Assembly (NCBI GenBank): GCA_014804385.1
Contig: JAAUZW010000004.1
Location: 34,449-85,563, forward strand
Source of the DNA: Lachnospiraceae bacterium
GTDB lineage: Bacteria; Bacillota; Clostridia; Lachnospirales; Lachnospiraceae
DNA length: 51,115 nt
Direction: 5' to 3'
The stretch's first letter is position 1, and every line of letters starts with the position of its first letter. The notes beneath the pieces were generated by a model. It did no database searches and was not told the DNA's origin. It was given only the letters and a program-made list of their open reading frames with translations. Positions 40,519 through 49,265 of the stretch are shown piece by piece. The translations under genes and the position numbers were made by a program.

Positions 40519-41052
40519 TTAGTGTGTTTTCACATAATCCATAAACTCATCCGTCTTAGACCAATACTTGATTCCCCAATTTTCAAAATTCCACTCCGGC
40601 ATATAGTCATTGCATTCAAAGTCTATATAATACAATTCCTCATTCTGAACAACAAAATTGGTAGGGAAATAATCAATATTTGTGTTCGCTGCATATAATG
40701 ATCTGCACATTCTCCTGACTTGCTCCAGATAATCCGGTTTCATTTTATCAGAGAGTACCAGAGCATAGATTGTTTCCCCTTCCATATATTCTTTCAATAT
40801 CCGTTCCTGCCGGACATCCACCTCTATCATTTCCGGCATTTTAATCCCTATGGATTTTAACCTGCCATAATCATTTATTTCTGACGCGATCTTATCCCCA
40901 AACCGATAGTAATCGCACGGTTCATGGTGAATCTGTTTTAGTACATACTGCCGCTGTCCGTCCGAAGCCAGATAAGAATAACCGCCTTTACCTTTTCCCA
41001 GCAACTTTATGATCAAAAAGTCCCGGCCATTTACCTGCATAATTTTTTCCAT
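40519..41052 (-). CDS. Small kinase-fold protein
   Basis: 177 residues. Looks like a minimal protein-kinase or phosphotransferase fold: glycine-rich loop LGKGKGGYSYLAS (18-30), Lys39 in YVLKQ, hinge EYMEGETI, a catalytic loop NIDYFPTNFVV with Asp127 and Asn132, and metal-binding IDFE (Asp144). Its substrate is unknown; small-molecule or protein phosphorylation are possible. Its start shares one base with the MATE stop (TGATG), with GAGGTGA as ribosome binding site, so it is translated together with the pump. Confidence 0.65.
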   Translation of the reverse strand: MEKIMQVNGRDFLIIKLLGKGKGGYSYLASDGQRQYVLKQIHHEPCDYYRFGDKIASEINDYGRLKSIGIKMPEMIEVDVRQERILKEYMEGETIYALVLSDKMKPDYLEQVRRMCRSLYAANTNIDYFPTNFVVQNEELYYIDFECNDYMPEWNFENWGIKYWSKTDEFMDYVKTH

Positions 41053-42377
41053 CAGTTTGTCACCTCACTCCGTATATAACCTTTCTTTTTCCAACGAATT
41101 CCCATACCAACAGCACGCAGGCACTCATCAAGTCCCTGTGCGATCCAAACACCAAAAAGTCCCATATGCAAAACAATTCCCAGAAAATAACTGCCTCCTA
41201 CTGCAATACACCACATGGAAACAATACCGATATAAAATGGAAATTTTACATCCCCCACTGCCCGGAGAGAATTTACATAGACTAAATTCTGACTACGCCC
41301 GGTTTCCAACAGAAAATTTGCAAGAAAAGCTGTTCCGGCTAACGCCACTATCTCCGGATCAGACGTAAACAGAGAGAACATCTGGTATCTAAAAATAAAC
41401 ATAACTGCCATCATAGCCATACTAAAAGTAAATGTGCATCTTCTGGCAAAACAACATTCTTTATCAGCCCTCTCATATTCTCCGGCGCCAGCACTCCATC
41501 CAATCATAATAGCCGTCCCCTGTCCCAGTGAAACCGAGAAAATATAAATAAACCGCACACAGGTATTCATATACGACTGCGCCGCAACCGATTTCATTCC
41601 TAATGTAGCTACAAAAGCAACAACTAAAAACTGGGCTAAATTATAAGATATCTGCTCACCTGCTGCCGGAAGCCCATATGTAATGACCTTGTGCATATTT
41701 GGTAGGATTTTTTCCCAGCATATCCTCCATTTTGAACGCTTTCTTCTCGCATCAAATAAAATCCAAATAAGAATCAGGAATCCCAGAAACCTTCCCGATA
41801 CTGTAGCAATTGCCGCACCGCGAATACCCAGGGCAGGCAACCCACATTTTCCAAAAATAAGCAGATAGTTCAACACAATATTGCAGACGTTGATTCCCAT
41901 TGAAACATACATACACTGCTTTGTCTTACCATAAGATCTCAGTACCGCAGAAAGGATCGAAGAAATCAATTGTACCCATAAAAAACAATTGATCACACTG
42001 AGGTATTCTCCTGCATACTCCCTTACCATTCCTGACAGATTTAAAAAATTTAAAATCATTGGATAAAATACAGACATCAGAATTGTCAGTACGACTCCCA
42101 TTCCCACATTCATCAGTATGGATGCCGTTATTAAATCATTTTGTTCATCTTCCGCTTTTTTCGCGCCAATATATTGGGCACATAAAATGCTCGTACCGGT
42201 ATTCACAATACAAACAAGCACTTGCATCAAAAACAGTATCTGATTCGCTATGCTGACCGCTGCCACCGCGTCATCACTATAAGAGGAGAGCATGATCGTG
42301 TCAATACTTCCTATGATTGTGCCCAATATTGATTCTACAAAAATCGGCATACTTAATTGAAATAGTTTTCTCTGCAT
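41052..42377 (-). CDS. MATE-family efflux transporter
   Basis: 441 residues, about 12 hydrophobic segments. IDTIMLSSYSDDAVAAVSIANQILFL, the C-terminal-half YMNTCVRFIYIFSVSLGQGTAIMIGWSAGAGEYERAD, and GTSILCAQYIGAKKAED are typical MATE blocks. It exchanges cations for drugs or metabolites; the substrate is unknown. GAAGGTG precedes the ATG by 6 nt. It is divergent from an AraC-type regulator and overlapped by the kinase-like gene. Confidence 0.92.
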   Translation of the reverse strand: MQRKLFQLSMPIFVESILGTIIGSIDTIMLSSYSDDAVAAVSIANQILFLMQVLVCIVNTGTSILCAQYIGAKKAEDEQNDLITASILMNVGMGVVLTILMSVFYPMILNFLNLSGMVREYAGEYLSVINCFLWVQLISSILSAVLRSYGKTKQCMYVSMGINVCNIVLNYLLIFGKCGLPALGIRGAAIATVSGRFLGFLILIWILFDARRKRSKWRICWEKILPNMHKVITYGLPAAGEQISYNLAQFLVVAFVATLGMKSVAAQSYMNTCVRFIYIFSVSLGQGTAIMIGWSAGAGEYERADKECCFARRCTFTFSMAMMAVMFIFRYQMFSLFTSDPEIVALAGTAFLANFLLETGRSQNLVYVNSLRAVGDVKFPFYIGIVSMWCIAVGGSYFLGIVLHMGLFGVWIAQGLDECLRAVGMGIRWKKKGYIRSEVTN

Positions 42378-42416
42378 TTAAAACACCTTCTTTGCAATTA
42401 CTGCGTTTCATTATTC

Positions 42417-42445
42417 TTGCATTATACTATTTCATTTTATATAAT
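42417..42445 (+). promoter_or_regulatory. Promoter for the AraC-family regulator
   Basis: TTGCAT (42417-42422), exactly 17 nt, then TATAAT (42440-42445), 60 nt before the ATG at 42506. The same region contains the divergent start of the MATE gene. Confidence 0.6.
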
Positions 42446-42505
42446 TCTTGTAAAATATTCCCTTATTTTTGACACAAAACTCTTAAAGAAAGTGAGAAAC
42501 ACTAT

Positions 42506-43402
42506 ATGTGCAACAAACCCCTGCATGAAGCCCAGATACATGGTCAGCTATCCTTCCCATATATTGTCTACAAGGGAAAAATTCCTGAATTTTTCTCTTC
42601 ATACCCGCTGCATTGGCATGATGAAATGGAAGTAATCTATATTCGCAGCGGACAAGGCATTATTACTATACAAGCCCATCAATATATTGTGAAATCAGAT
42701 GACATTGTCATTGTACCTCCTCAGATGGTTCACTCCATAGAACAATACCAAAAATTCAAAATGGAATATTTTAATATACTGTTCCATTTTTCATTGTTGA
42801 ACTATTCGACGAATGACACCTGCTATGAAAAATATTTTAAGCCGCTATATTTTCATACCAAATTGCCTTCTCTTTACCTCGAATCTGATGCTGATTTAAA
42901 CCGCTCTTTGCACCCTCATATCATGTATTTAATAGAAAACCGAAAAAAGAGCTATACAAGTGATGAGTTAATGGTAAAATCAAATCTTTTTGCCATTATG
43001 CACTATATAAACCAATACAGCTTGCCTACAAGTTCCGCTGAACTTTCTCTGAATAATAATTATGATAAGCTAAAGGATTTGCTTATACATATACAATCAA
43101 ACTACAACCGCCCAATCACCGTTAAGGATGCAGCGGCAATCTGCGGTTTTTCTTCAAGCCATTTTATGAAGCTGTTTAAGGAATTGACAGGAAAAAGCTT
43201 TTCCCAATATCTAATAGACTACCGCCTTGAAATCGCTGCCAGGCAGCTGGTTGAAACCTCCTATAAAATAATAGACCTTGCAGAAAATGTTGGATTTCAC
43301 AATGTGTCTTATTTTTCAAGGGCTTTTCATTCCAAATATGGCGCAACTCCTTCTGCATATAGAAAAAAGCACCCACTCCTAAGCGGATGCTCCCGATGGT
43401 AA
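42506..43402 (+). CDS. AraC-family transcriptional regulator
   Basis: 298 residues. N-terminal cupin-type sensor (HWHDEMEVIYIRSGQGIITIQ...DDIVIVPPQMVHSIE) with metal/effector-site His pairs, then two helix-turn-helix motifs in the C-terminal 100 residues (ITVKDAAAICGFSSSHFMKLF and IIDLAENVGFHNVSYFSRAF). Sugar or metabolite binding is typical. It is divergent from the MATE pump and is the likely regulator of that pair. The codon use is AT-richer than most of the window. Confidence 0.92.
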   Translation: MCNKPLHEAQIHGQLSFPYIVYKGKIPEFFSSYPLHWHDEMEVIYIRSGQGIITIQAHQYIVKSDDIVIVPPQMVHSIEQYQKFKMEYFNILFHFSLLNYSTNDTCYEKYFKPLYFHTKLPSLYLESDADLNRSLHPHIMYLIENRKKSYTSDELMVKSNLFAIMHYINQYSLPTSSAELSLNNNYDKLKDLLIHIQSNYNRPITVKDAAAICGFSSSHFMKLFKELTGKSFSQYLIDYRLEIAARQLVETSYKIIDLAENVGFHNVSYFSRAFHSKYGATPSAYRKKHPLLSGCSRW

Positions 43403-43424
43403 ACGGAATGTCCTTATGGACACC

Positions 43425-43452
43425 GCCTCATCTGTTGGCAGACAGGTGAGGC
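43425..43452 (+). terminator. Hairpin after the AraC gene
   Basis: GCCTCATCTGT pairs with ACAGGTGAGGC (one mismatch) around a short loop, followed by ATTTGG. No strong T-tract; may terminate both the AraC gene and the convergent 43501-44214 gene. Confidence 0.5.
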
Positions 43453-43500
43453 ATTTGGTGATTCTCATATTAGTAATACGATTGAAAGCTCTGAAAAGTT

Positions 43501-44214
43501 TCATCGATTGCCGTATCTTCTTTGAACAGTCCTTTGATTCGCTGCCCTTACAACCGTTTTCTGCGGTGTTTTACGATTTATTTTACTTGTATCATCCGAT
43601 TGATCTGATTTTTTGGTACCCATACCGCCGCTGACCACCATATAGTCTTTCACATTCCCCTCTTCGTCCAACCGGACGCAGTAGCTTTTGGACTTTTGAT
43701 GCAATTCCGGATCATTACCGTAAGAGGCGGCAAGCACATTATCCATATCGTCATAGTCGGTTTTCCATTTTTGCAGTTTCTCTGCGATCTCCTGTGCATA
43801 CCCCGAATCGGCTTTCATTTTCTTCTGCAGGTTTTCCGGAAGGATCACTGCCATTTCCCCGAAACCCACTTTCTTGAGTTCCCGCTGTATGTATGCTTCC
43901 ATACCTGTCGGCTCTGCCCCCGCCGCTCTCCAGCTGTTCAGGCTGTCCGCACTCACATTATCCTGAAAAAAACGCCATGACGGAAAATCTCTTCTTTGCC
44001 AGGTTTTATCGGTCACGCTGCAATTTCCGACTTTTACATTGACACTATTTGTCGGAAATAACGCTGAAAACAGATCATTTACCGACATCTGGCTGATTCC
44101 CGTTACGTCAGAAAAGACTTGCGGAAACGACAGACTGCTTACTCCACCCGTATAGGAACTGATGCTGTTTTGCGCTGCAATATCGTTCAATAGTCCAAGT
44201 ATTCGTATATCCAT
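43501..44214 (-). CDS. Conserved protein of unknown function (DUF6033-like)
   Basis: 237 residues from ATG 44214 (GGGAGG 10 nt upstream); the longer frame from 44277 abuts the kinase gene stop. MDIRILGLLNDIAAQNSISSYTGG leads into a Ser/Thr-rich part, then a helical domain with MEAYIQRELKKVGFGEMAVILPENL and IAEKLQKWKTDYDDMDNVLAASYGNDPEL, and a tail rich in Lys, Ser and Arg. This ordering recalls DUF6033 of Lachnospiraceae, but I am not certain. No signal peptide. It lies 63 nt after the histidine kinase gene, possibly in the same operon. Confidence 0.6.
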   Translation of the reverse strand: MDIRILGLLNDIAAQNSISSYTGGVSSLSFPQVFSDVTGISQMSVNDLFSALFPTNSVNVKVGNCSVTDKTWQRRDFPSWRFFQDNVSADSLNSWRAAGAEPTGMEAYIQRELKKVGFGEMAVILPENLQKKMKADSGYAQEIAEKLQKWKTDYDDMDNVLAASYGNDPELHQKSKSYCVRLDEEGNVKDYMVVSGGMGTKKSDQSDDTSKINRKTPQKTVVRAANQRTVQRRYGNR

Positions 44215-44277
44215 ATGACTAAAACCTCCCATTGTTTTAATGGCGGCTCCTCTGTCGGTCAGAGCCGCCCCTGCCAT

Positions 44278-45687
44278 CTAATGTTTTTCTCTTTTTTCCT
44301 GCAGCAACACCGTTACTCTGAATTCATTTTTCTTTACCCTAATGTCCACATCTCCCATATACTTCTCCACCTCACGCTTTACATTAGACAATCCAATGCC
44401 ATGTAGGGATGTATCTTTTTCCTTCGTGGAGCGCGGAAGATTCGTCTCCTCGTCAAATGTCACCTCCCCCTCGAAGGAATTTTTTACATGGATCAGATAA
44501 AACTTTTTCTGCTGCCTGCCGGAAAGATAAATGTACTTTTCCCCCTCCGTCATTTTTTCACATGCTTCCATAGCATTCTGCAGCAGATTATTGACGATGA
44601 TCCCAATGTCATACGCATTATAGCCATCCGATCGGGGATAAGAAAATTCTGACACAAACGGTATTCCCTGCTTTTCCGCCCTTTTCTGTTTATCATTTAT
44701 AATCACATCCGTGACAGCATTTCCCGTCTTAACAGTAAGCTCAAAAACATTCATGCTTTCGTCCATCCGGTCGATATAATCTTCCATTTCCTCGTAGCTG
44801 CCGTTTCTGACAAGCCCTTTGATATTCGTCAGATGATTTCTCATTTCATGCTTCATCCGGCGTATGCCGTCATAGAACTGATCCACTTCCTCCATCCGTT
44901 CCTGTATAGCATGAACCTGCTGCTGTTCCACAAAGTGTTTTTGCTGTTCCTCCTGTAAACCTGCCATTTTCTGATAGGACGCTATCGTGAGCAAAATCCC
45001 CGCATAAAACAAGACGGCAACCACAGGCACGATCCCAATAAACGCCGGGAACTCTTCATAAAGCTGAAAGGTTTGACCTTCATATACGATCAGCAATATG
45101 TTGACAATAATATTTGCAAATAAAATGCCGATGATCGGCAGCAAAAGCAGACAGCATAATTCTTTCCAATGCAGTTTCAATGTCTTTTTTCGCAGCAAAT
45201 GCCCTACGGCGCACAGCATTGCAAAAACCATTACTATTCTCAGTGCTAAAGCCAAGATGTAACTCCACGTCGCATGAAGGAAAACATTTTCTAAGTTTCC
45301 GTTGAGCCCCGCCATATACTCCCGATGTTTATCTAAAAAATAACTGACAGTTCTCACAATTAACATACTCAGATTTCTGATACAGAAAAAAAGCACGCCC
45401 AAAAAGAAGGCAAAACCCCTGTCCATATCCAAGAACCCGGAAACCGCCACTAAGAGAGCAAGTACGATTGCCATGTACAGCCAGCCGAATCCGGAAGTCA
45501 GCATACTGACAAAATACACCGACATATAGAGCAGAAATACCATAAGTACCTTTTTAAACCGGCTATTCTCCTGCTCTTTTCGACTTGTCATAAAAGGATA
45601 GAAAAAAGCCGCCATACAAACTGCGTATAAAAGTATTTCAATGCCCACCGCTATATTTAAAACCAGAACAAACCCCGCTTCGTCCAA
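44278..45687 (-). CDS. AgrC-like sensor histidine kinase
   Basis: 469 residues. About six to seven membrane segments in the first 240, a coiled-coil linker, then phospho-accepting H280 in MKHEMRNHL, N-box NNLLQNAMEAC, and G-box LHGIGLSNV of the GHKL ATPase. Such kinases sense peptides or autoinducers and pair with LytTR regulators. The start is TTG at 45687 with AGGAGG 6 nt upstream. It follows the response regulator stop by 10 nt. No AgrB/AgrD peptide-processing genes are next to it. Confidence 0.9.
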   Translation of the reverse strand: MDEAGFVLVLNIAVGIEILLYAVCMAAFFYPFMTSRKEQENSRFKKVLMVFLLYMSVYFVSMLTSGFGWLYMAIVLALLVAVSGFLDMDRGFAFFLGVLFFCIRNLSMLIVRTVSYFLDKHREYMAGLNGNLENVFLHATWSYILALALRIVMVFAMLCAVGHLLRKKTLKLHWKELCCLLLLPIIGILFANIIVNILLIVYEGQTFQLYEEFPAFIGIVPVVAVLFYAGILLTIASYQKMAGLQEEQQKHFVEQQQVHAIQERMEEVDQFYDGIRRMKHEMRNHLTNIKGLVRNGSYEEMEDYIDRMDESMNVFELTVKTGNAVTDVIINDKQKRAEKQGIPFVSEFSYPRSDGYNAYDIGIIVNNLLQNAMEACEKMTEGEKYIYLSGRQQKKFYLIHVKNSFEGEVTFDEETNLPRSTKEKDTSLHGIGLSNVKREVEKYMGDVDIRVKKNEFRVTVLLQEKREKH

Positions 45688-45697
45688 TGCTTCCCTC

Positions 45698-46408
45698 CTA
45701 TTGCATAAACCGCAGATACGCTCTTACAAAATCCTCGTACTTATATTTGGAAAGAGGCAGCCTATCCCCGTTTGTAAGCAGTATCTCTGTTTTGCTGTAC
45801 TCGTCCACACAGGCAAGATTTACCAGATACCCCTTGTGTATGCGGCAGAAATACCCTCGCAATTCTTCCTCCAGTTCGCCGATTCTGGCATAGTATTCCA
45901 TCCTGCCATCTTTTGTAGAAAGCATTATTTTATGCCCCTGGCTCTCCATATAATAAATATTGTCTAACGGTATGACCTTGTTTGCCCCGCCATGCCGGAT
46001 GGCCAGTGTTTTCTTCCTCTGTTCCGCCTCGGATAATATCTTATCCTGTGCCCGTCCGAAAACCTCCGCAAATTTCTGTTCATCTATTGGCTTAACCAGA
46101 TATTGAAACGCGTCTACGTCAAAAGCGTCATAGACATATTTTTCATGGCCTGTGACAAAAATGATAACCGGCTGTCTGCCCTGCTCCCTCTCCCTGATCT
46201 GTCTTGCCAGCCCTATTCCATTCATACCCATCACAACACCATCTAACTCGATATCCAGAAACAGCAGATCATGCTCTGCACCATCCGACAGGTATTCCTC
46301 AGCGGAAGCGTACTCTGCGATCTCACATTTTACATTCTGCTCTCTGATAAGTGATATCAAATAACTTCTTATATTTTTTTCATCATCGCATACTGCAATT
46401 TTTAACAT
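45698..46408 (-). CDS. LytTR-family response regulator
   Basis: 236 residues from ATG 46408 (AGGAGG 4-5 nt upstream). The N-terminal receiver has the acid pair D8/D9 and phospho-Asp52 (LLFLDIELDG) with the Lys in VKP; the C-terminal LytTR DNA-binding domain runs from about 135 (NKVIPLDNIYYMESQGHKIMLST to the C-terminus). It probably controls genes in response to the kinase at 44278-45687. Targets are not evident; no LytTR direct repeats were identified upstream. Confidence 0.92.
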   Translation of the reverse strand: MLKIAVCDDEKNIRSYLISLIREQNVKCEIAEYASAEEYLSDGAEHDLLFLDIELDGVVMGMNGIGLARQIREREQGRQPVIIFVTGHEKYVYDAFDVDAFQYLVKPIDEQKFAEVFGRAQDKILSEAEQRKKTLAIRHGGANKVIPLDNIYYMESQGHKIMLSTKDGRMEYYARIGELEEELRGYFCRIHKGYLVNLACVDEYSKTEILLTNGDRLPLSKYKYEDFVRAYLRFMQ

Positions 46409-46510
46409 ACGCCCTCCTTTGGCTTTCACCTATCATATCGGAATTATAAACTCTGCTTCAATACCGTCTGCGCAAAAACATAATTTGACAGCGCAAGAGG
46501 ACCAAAATAC

Positions 46511-46537
46511 AAAAACGGCAACCGTTTCCGGCTGCCG
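46511..46537 (-). terminator. Rho-independent terminator after the toxin gene
   Basis: On the minus strand CGGCAGCCG pairs with CGGTTGCCG around GAAA (one mismatch), followed by TTTTTG. Begins 6 nt after the toxin stop codon. Confidence 0.85.
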
Positions 46538-46543
46538 CCATAC

Positions 46544-46840
46544 CTATCTTACTGCATCATAATGTGTCCACATACGAATAATTTTTATCGTTCCTTCATA
46601 TTCCACTCCATCCACTACAACCGATTCATGATACACCTGATAAACCAGTCTGTGCTGTATGCTAATCCTTCTGGAATAATAACCGGTTAAATTTCCAACC
46701 AAACTTTCATAGGCTGGCGGATTTTGAAAAGGATTTTCTGCTATCACCTGCAATAAGCTTTTTGCTTTTTGCTCAAGCCCGGCTCCCTTAAGCATTTTTT
46801 TATCTTTTTCAGCCTGTTTGCTAAATCTGATAATATACAT
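46544..46840 (-). CDS. YoeB/Txe-family toxin
   Basis: 98 residues. YIIRFSKQAEKDKKMLKGAGLEQKAKSLLQVIAENPFQ..YESLVGNLTGYYSRRISIQHRLVYQVY...IKIIRMWTHYD is the RelE-fold YoeB layout, with the conserved basic-aromatic tail WTHYD. These toxins cut mRNA at the ribosome A site. The start follows the antitoxin stop directly (TAA then ATG), so they are translated together. Confidence 0.9.
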   Translation of the reverse strand: MYIIRFSKQAEKDKKMLKGAGLEQKAKSLLQVIAENPFQNPPAYESLVGNLTGYYSRRISIQHRLVYQVYHESVVVDGVEYEGTIKIIRMWTHYDAVR

Positions 46841-47095
46841 TTACCACTCCTCATTCGGATCATATGCAGAGCACTCTTCCAAAGACTCTTTTCCCGCTTC
46901 TAAAATACTTTCTGTCATACCCGGTATGGAATTCAAATATAAGGTTTCCTGAATGGCATTCCAGTCATCTTCAGATAACAGAACTCCGTTTTTTCCACGA
47001 TTGTTCGTAATGGTAATGGGTTGGCTGCTACTATTCACTTCTGATAATATTTGATAGATATTTTCTCTTGCCTTAGTTACGCTGATCGCAGTCAT
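46841..47095 (-). CDS. Phd/YefM-family antitoxin
   Basis: 84 residues. MTAISVTKARENIYQILSEVNSSSQPITITNNRGKNGVLLSEDDWNAIQETLYL is the Phd/YefM DNA-binding domain; the acidic tail (ESLEECSAYDPNEEW) should wrap around the toxin. AAAGGAG lies 8 nt before ATG. It is autoregulated by way of the palindrome at 47125-47142 lying in its promoter. Confidence 0.9.
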   Translation of the reverse strand: MTAISVTKARENIYQILSEVNSSSQPITITNNRGKNGVLLSEDDWNAIQETLYLNSIPGMTESILEAGKESLEECSAYDPNEEW

Positions 47096-47117
47096 GGTAT
47101 CAACTCCTTTCAGTTAT

Positions 47118-47146
47118 ATTATACCGTACGCTTTCGCGTACGTCAA
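47118..47146 (-). promoter_or_regulatory. Promoter/operator of the toxin-antitoxin operon
   Basis: Minus strand TTGACG (47141-47146), exactly 17 nt, TATAAT (47118-47123). The whole spacer is a perfect palindrome CGTACGC/GCGTACG around TTTC (47125-47142), placed so that bound antitoxin would exclude RNA polymerase. Confidence 0.8.
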
Positions 47147-47245
47147 CAATCTTACTAATTTTGTCTTTCATGTCTTTCATGCAAAATATAATATCGCCAA
47201 CTACTTGCGCCTTCATACGCTTCTTCAAAAATGCTATACATCCAA

Positions 47246-47596
47246 TCATTTTGCGAACTCCTCCAACACCGGAAACTTCCCCTTAACCATGGCACACAAC
47301 GCCGCTCCCGCACATCCCCCGACAAAATTCAGGATCAGATCATCCACATCCACACTTCTGTCAATAAACAGCTGCCCCGCCTCGATCAATGCCGTAATAA
47401 GAAAGCATAGAAACAGCACACGTCCGACAGACTGATTTTTCTTCCACAGCAGGACTAACCCGAATCCCCACGGCATGAACATCACAATGTTCCCCACCAC
47501 ATTGACAAGAAATATATCCGGCATAAAATGGCGAAAGAAAGTGCCCTCAAAAGCCAGCGCCAGTAATGCCACAGTGAACAGTACAAAAACCGTCAA
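47246..47596 (-). CDS. VanZ-like membrane protein
   Basis: 116 residues. Four hydrophobic segments with NIVMFMPWGFGLVLL, LITALIEAGQLFIDRSVDVDDLILNFVGGCAGA, which is the VanZ pattern (E..Q......D.DD...N..G). TTG start with GGGA upstream, because no in-frame ATG is available. The role of VanZ proteins outside van operons is unknown. It is the last gene after sigF (55-nt gap). Confidence 0.8.
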   Translation of the reverse strand: MTVFVLFTVALLALAFEGTFFRHFMPDIFLVNVVGNIVMFMPWGFGLVLLWKKNQSVGRVLFLCFLITALIEAGQLFIDRSVDVDDLILNFVGGCAGAALCAMVKGKFPVLEEFAK

Positions 47597-47651
47597 CGCA
47601 GCTTCCCTCTTATCCCAGTGCCGCCCTTCCTTTCATAATAGCCCCCGTTTC

Positions 47652-48407
47652 TCACCCCACCTCCTGCCTCAAATGCAGTAAAATCCTCTTCTCCATGCGG
47701 CTCACCTGCACCTGGCTGATCCCCAAGGCCCTGGCCACCTCCACCTGGGTCTTTTCCTGAAAATAGCGCATATGGATGAGTTTCCTTTCCGTCTCCGGGA
47801 GCGTCGCTAAAAGCTGCTCCAGCAGCATATGATTTAAGATCTTTTCCTTCTCCGGATCCTCGTTTGCGCGGCTTACCCCCGCCGTGCAGCCGCCCGCGCC
47901 ATCCACCACCTGATCCACCAGATAGATTTCATTGCCGTCGGACTGATAGACCGACTTATAAATTGACTCCACCTCCACATTGGCGTCCAACGCCATCACG
48001 ATATCTTCCACCGACAGCGCCGTTTCCGCCGACAACTCCTGCAAAGTCGCCTCCCTGCCATAGAGCTGTGACAGCCGCTCGGCCGCCTGCTTGATCTTCC
48101 AGCCGTTCTCTTTCAGGGTACGGCTCACCTTCACCATGCCGTCATCTCTGAGAAACCGTTTGATCTCACCCTGGATCATCGGCACAGCATACGTACTAAA
48201 CCGCACGTCGAATTGCAGATCAAACTTGTCGATGGCCTTGATCAGGCCGATACAGCCGATCTGAAACAGATCCTCCGGATCGTATCCCCTCCCGATAAAT
48301 CGCTTGACAATATGGCGTACCAGTCCCAGATTTTCCTCTATCAGTATCTCTCTCGCCTCTTTATCTCCTGCCTGTGATCGTTCAATAAGTACGGCAGTCT
48401 CCTCCAT
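47652..48407 (-). CDS. sigF: Sporulation sigma factor F
   Basis: 251 residues. Region 2 (LVRHIVKRFIGRGYDPEDLFQIGCIGLIKAIDKFD, FSTYAVPMIQGEIKRFLRDDGMVKVSRTLKE) and region 4 (LIHMRYFQEKTQVEVARALGISQVQVSRMEKRIL) match SigF. It drives early forespore transcription. It is the last gene of spoIIAA-spoIIAB-sigF; spoIIAB stops 3 nt before the start. Confidence 0.97.
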   Translation of the reverse strand: MEETAVLIERSQAGDKEAREILIEENLGLVRHIVKRFIGRGYDPEDLFQIGCIGLIKAIDKFDLQFDVRFSTYAVPMIQGEIKRFLRDDGMVKVSRTLKENGWKIKQAAERLSQLYGREATLQELSAETALSVEDIVMALDANVEVESIYKSVYQSDGNEIYLVDQVVDGAGGCTAGVSRANEDPEKEKILNHMLLEQLLATLPETERKLIHMRYFQEKTQVEVARALGISQVQVSRMEKRILLHLRQEVG

Positions 48408-48410
48408 ATG

Positions 48411-48899
48411 CTATTCCTCGCTGGCGATCCAGCTGCCCAGACCTATCTTTTTATACATACGCACCAACGTCCCCTGTCCCGGCTCAGAAAGCACCTCCAG
48501 GTCATCCATAAAGGCTTCCATAAAGGCAAACCCCATCCCGGAGCGCTCCCACTCCGGCCTGGTGGTGAAGAGGGGCTGCATCGCCCGGTCCACATCCTCT
48601 ATCCCTACGCCCCGGTCTATGATTTCCACTTCCAGTACATCTCCCTTCAGCTCGCAATTCATCAAAACACGCTCTGTGATACATCCCCTGTTCCCGTAGC
48701 CATGGATGATCGCATTGGTCACCGCCTCGGATACTGCGGTCTTTACATCGGACAGCTCCTCCAGCGTAGGATTCAACGGTGCGATAAACGCTGCCACCGC
48801 CATTCTGGCAAAGGATTCATTGTCTGACACCGCCGCAAACTCCAAACGCATTTCGTTTGTGATCTGTGTATAATCTTTCTTGTCTATAACCTCGATCAT
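48411..48899 (-). CDS. spoIIAB: Anti-sigma F factor SpoIIAB
   Basis: 162 residues. HATPase blocks: VSEAVTNAIIHGYGNRG (N-box), IDRGVGIEDVDRAMQPLF (G1) and ERSGMGFAFMEAFMDDLEV (G2). It binds sigma F and phosphorylates SpoIIAA. The ATG at 48899 has AAGGAGG, giving a 16-residue N-terminal extension compared with the usual start at MRLEFAAVSDNESFAR, for which I see no ribosome binding site. Confidence 0.96.
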   Translation of the reverse strand: MIEVIDKKDYTQITNEMRLEFAAVSDNESFARMAVAAFIAPLNPTLEELSDVKTAVSEAVTNAIIHGYGNRGCITERVLMNCELKGDVLEVEIIDRGVGIEDVDRAMQPLFTTRPEWERSGMGFAFMEAFMDDLEVLSEPGQGTLVRMYKKIGLGSWIASEE

Positions 48900-48914
48900 A
48901 TCTTCCTCCTTCTC

Positions 48915-49238
48915 TTACCTTTCATTTTGATTCTCAATCAGCTCCACAACATCTTCCAGCCCCGACAGCAAAAGCAGCCGGCGGATCCTGCTGCCCGCAT
49001 TGACTGCGTACACCTTCCCTCCAAAGCAGGAGATCTTCCGGTATCGTCCCAGAATGATGCCTACACCTGAGCTGTCCATAAAGGTCGTCCGTTCAAAATC
49101 GAATACCACATTTCCCACCTTTTTTGACATGATGTAGCGGTCCGCTCTTTTACTTATGTCAACCGATTTGTGGTGATCTATCTCAGTTGGCATCCTTATC
49201 ATCAAGTAGTTGTCAATTACTTTGAAATCTTCTTCCAT
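48915..49238 (-). CDS. spoIIAA: Anti-anti-sigma factor SpoIIAA
   Basis: 107 residues. A STAS domain with the phosphorylated Ser in FMDSSGVGIILGRYR. In the unphosphorylated form it frees sigma F from SpoIIAB. AAAGGGG lies about 10 nt before ATG. First gene of the spoIIA operon, with 16 nt to spoIIAB. Confidence 0.96.
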   Translation of the reverse strand: MEEDFKVIDNYLMIRMPTEIDHHKSVDISKRADRYIMSKKVGNVVFDFERTTFMDSSGVGIILGRYRKISCFGGKVYAVNAGSRIRRLLLLSGLEDVVELIENQNER

Positions 49239-49265
49239 ATTATGTAAACCCCTTTCCGTTCCATT

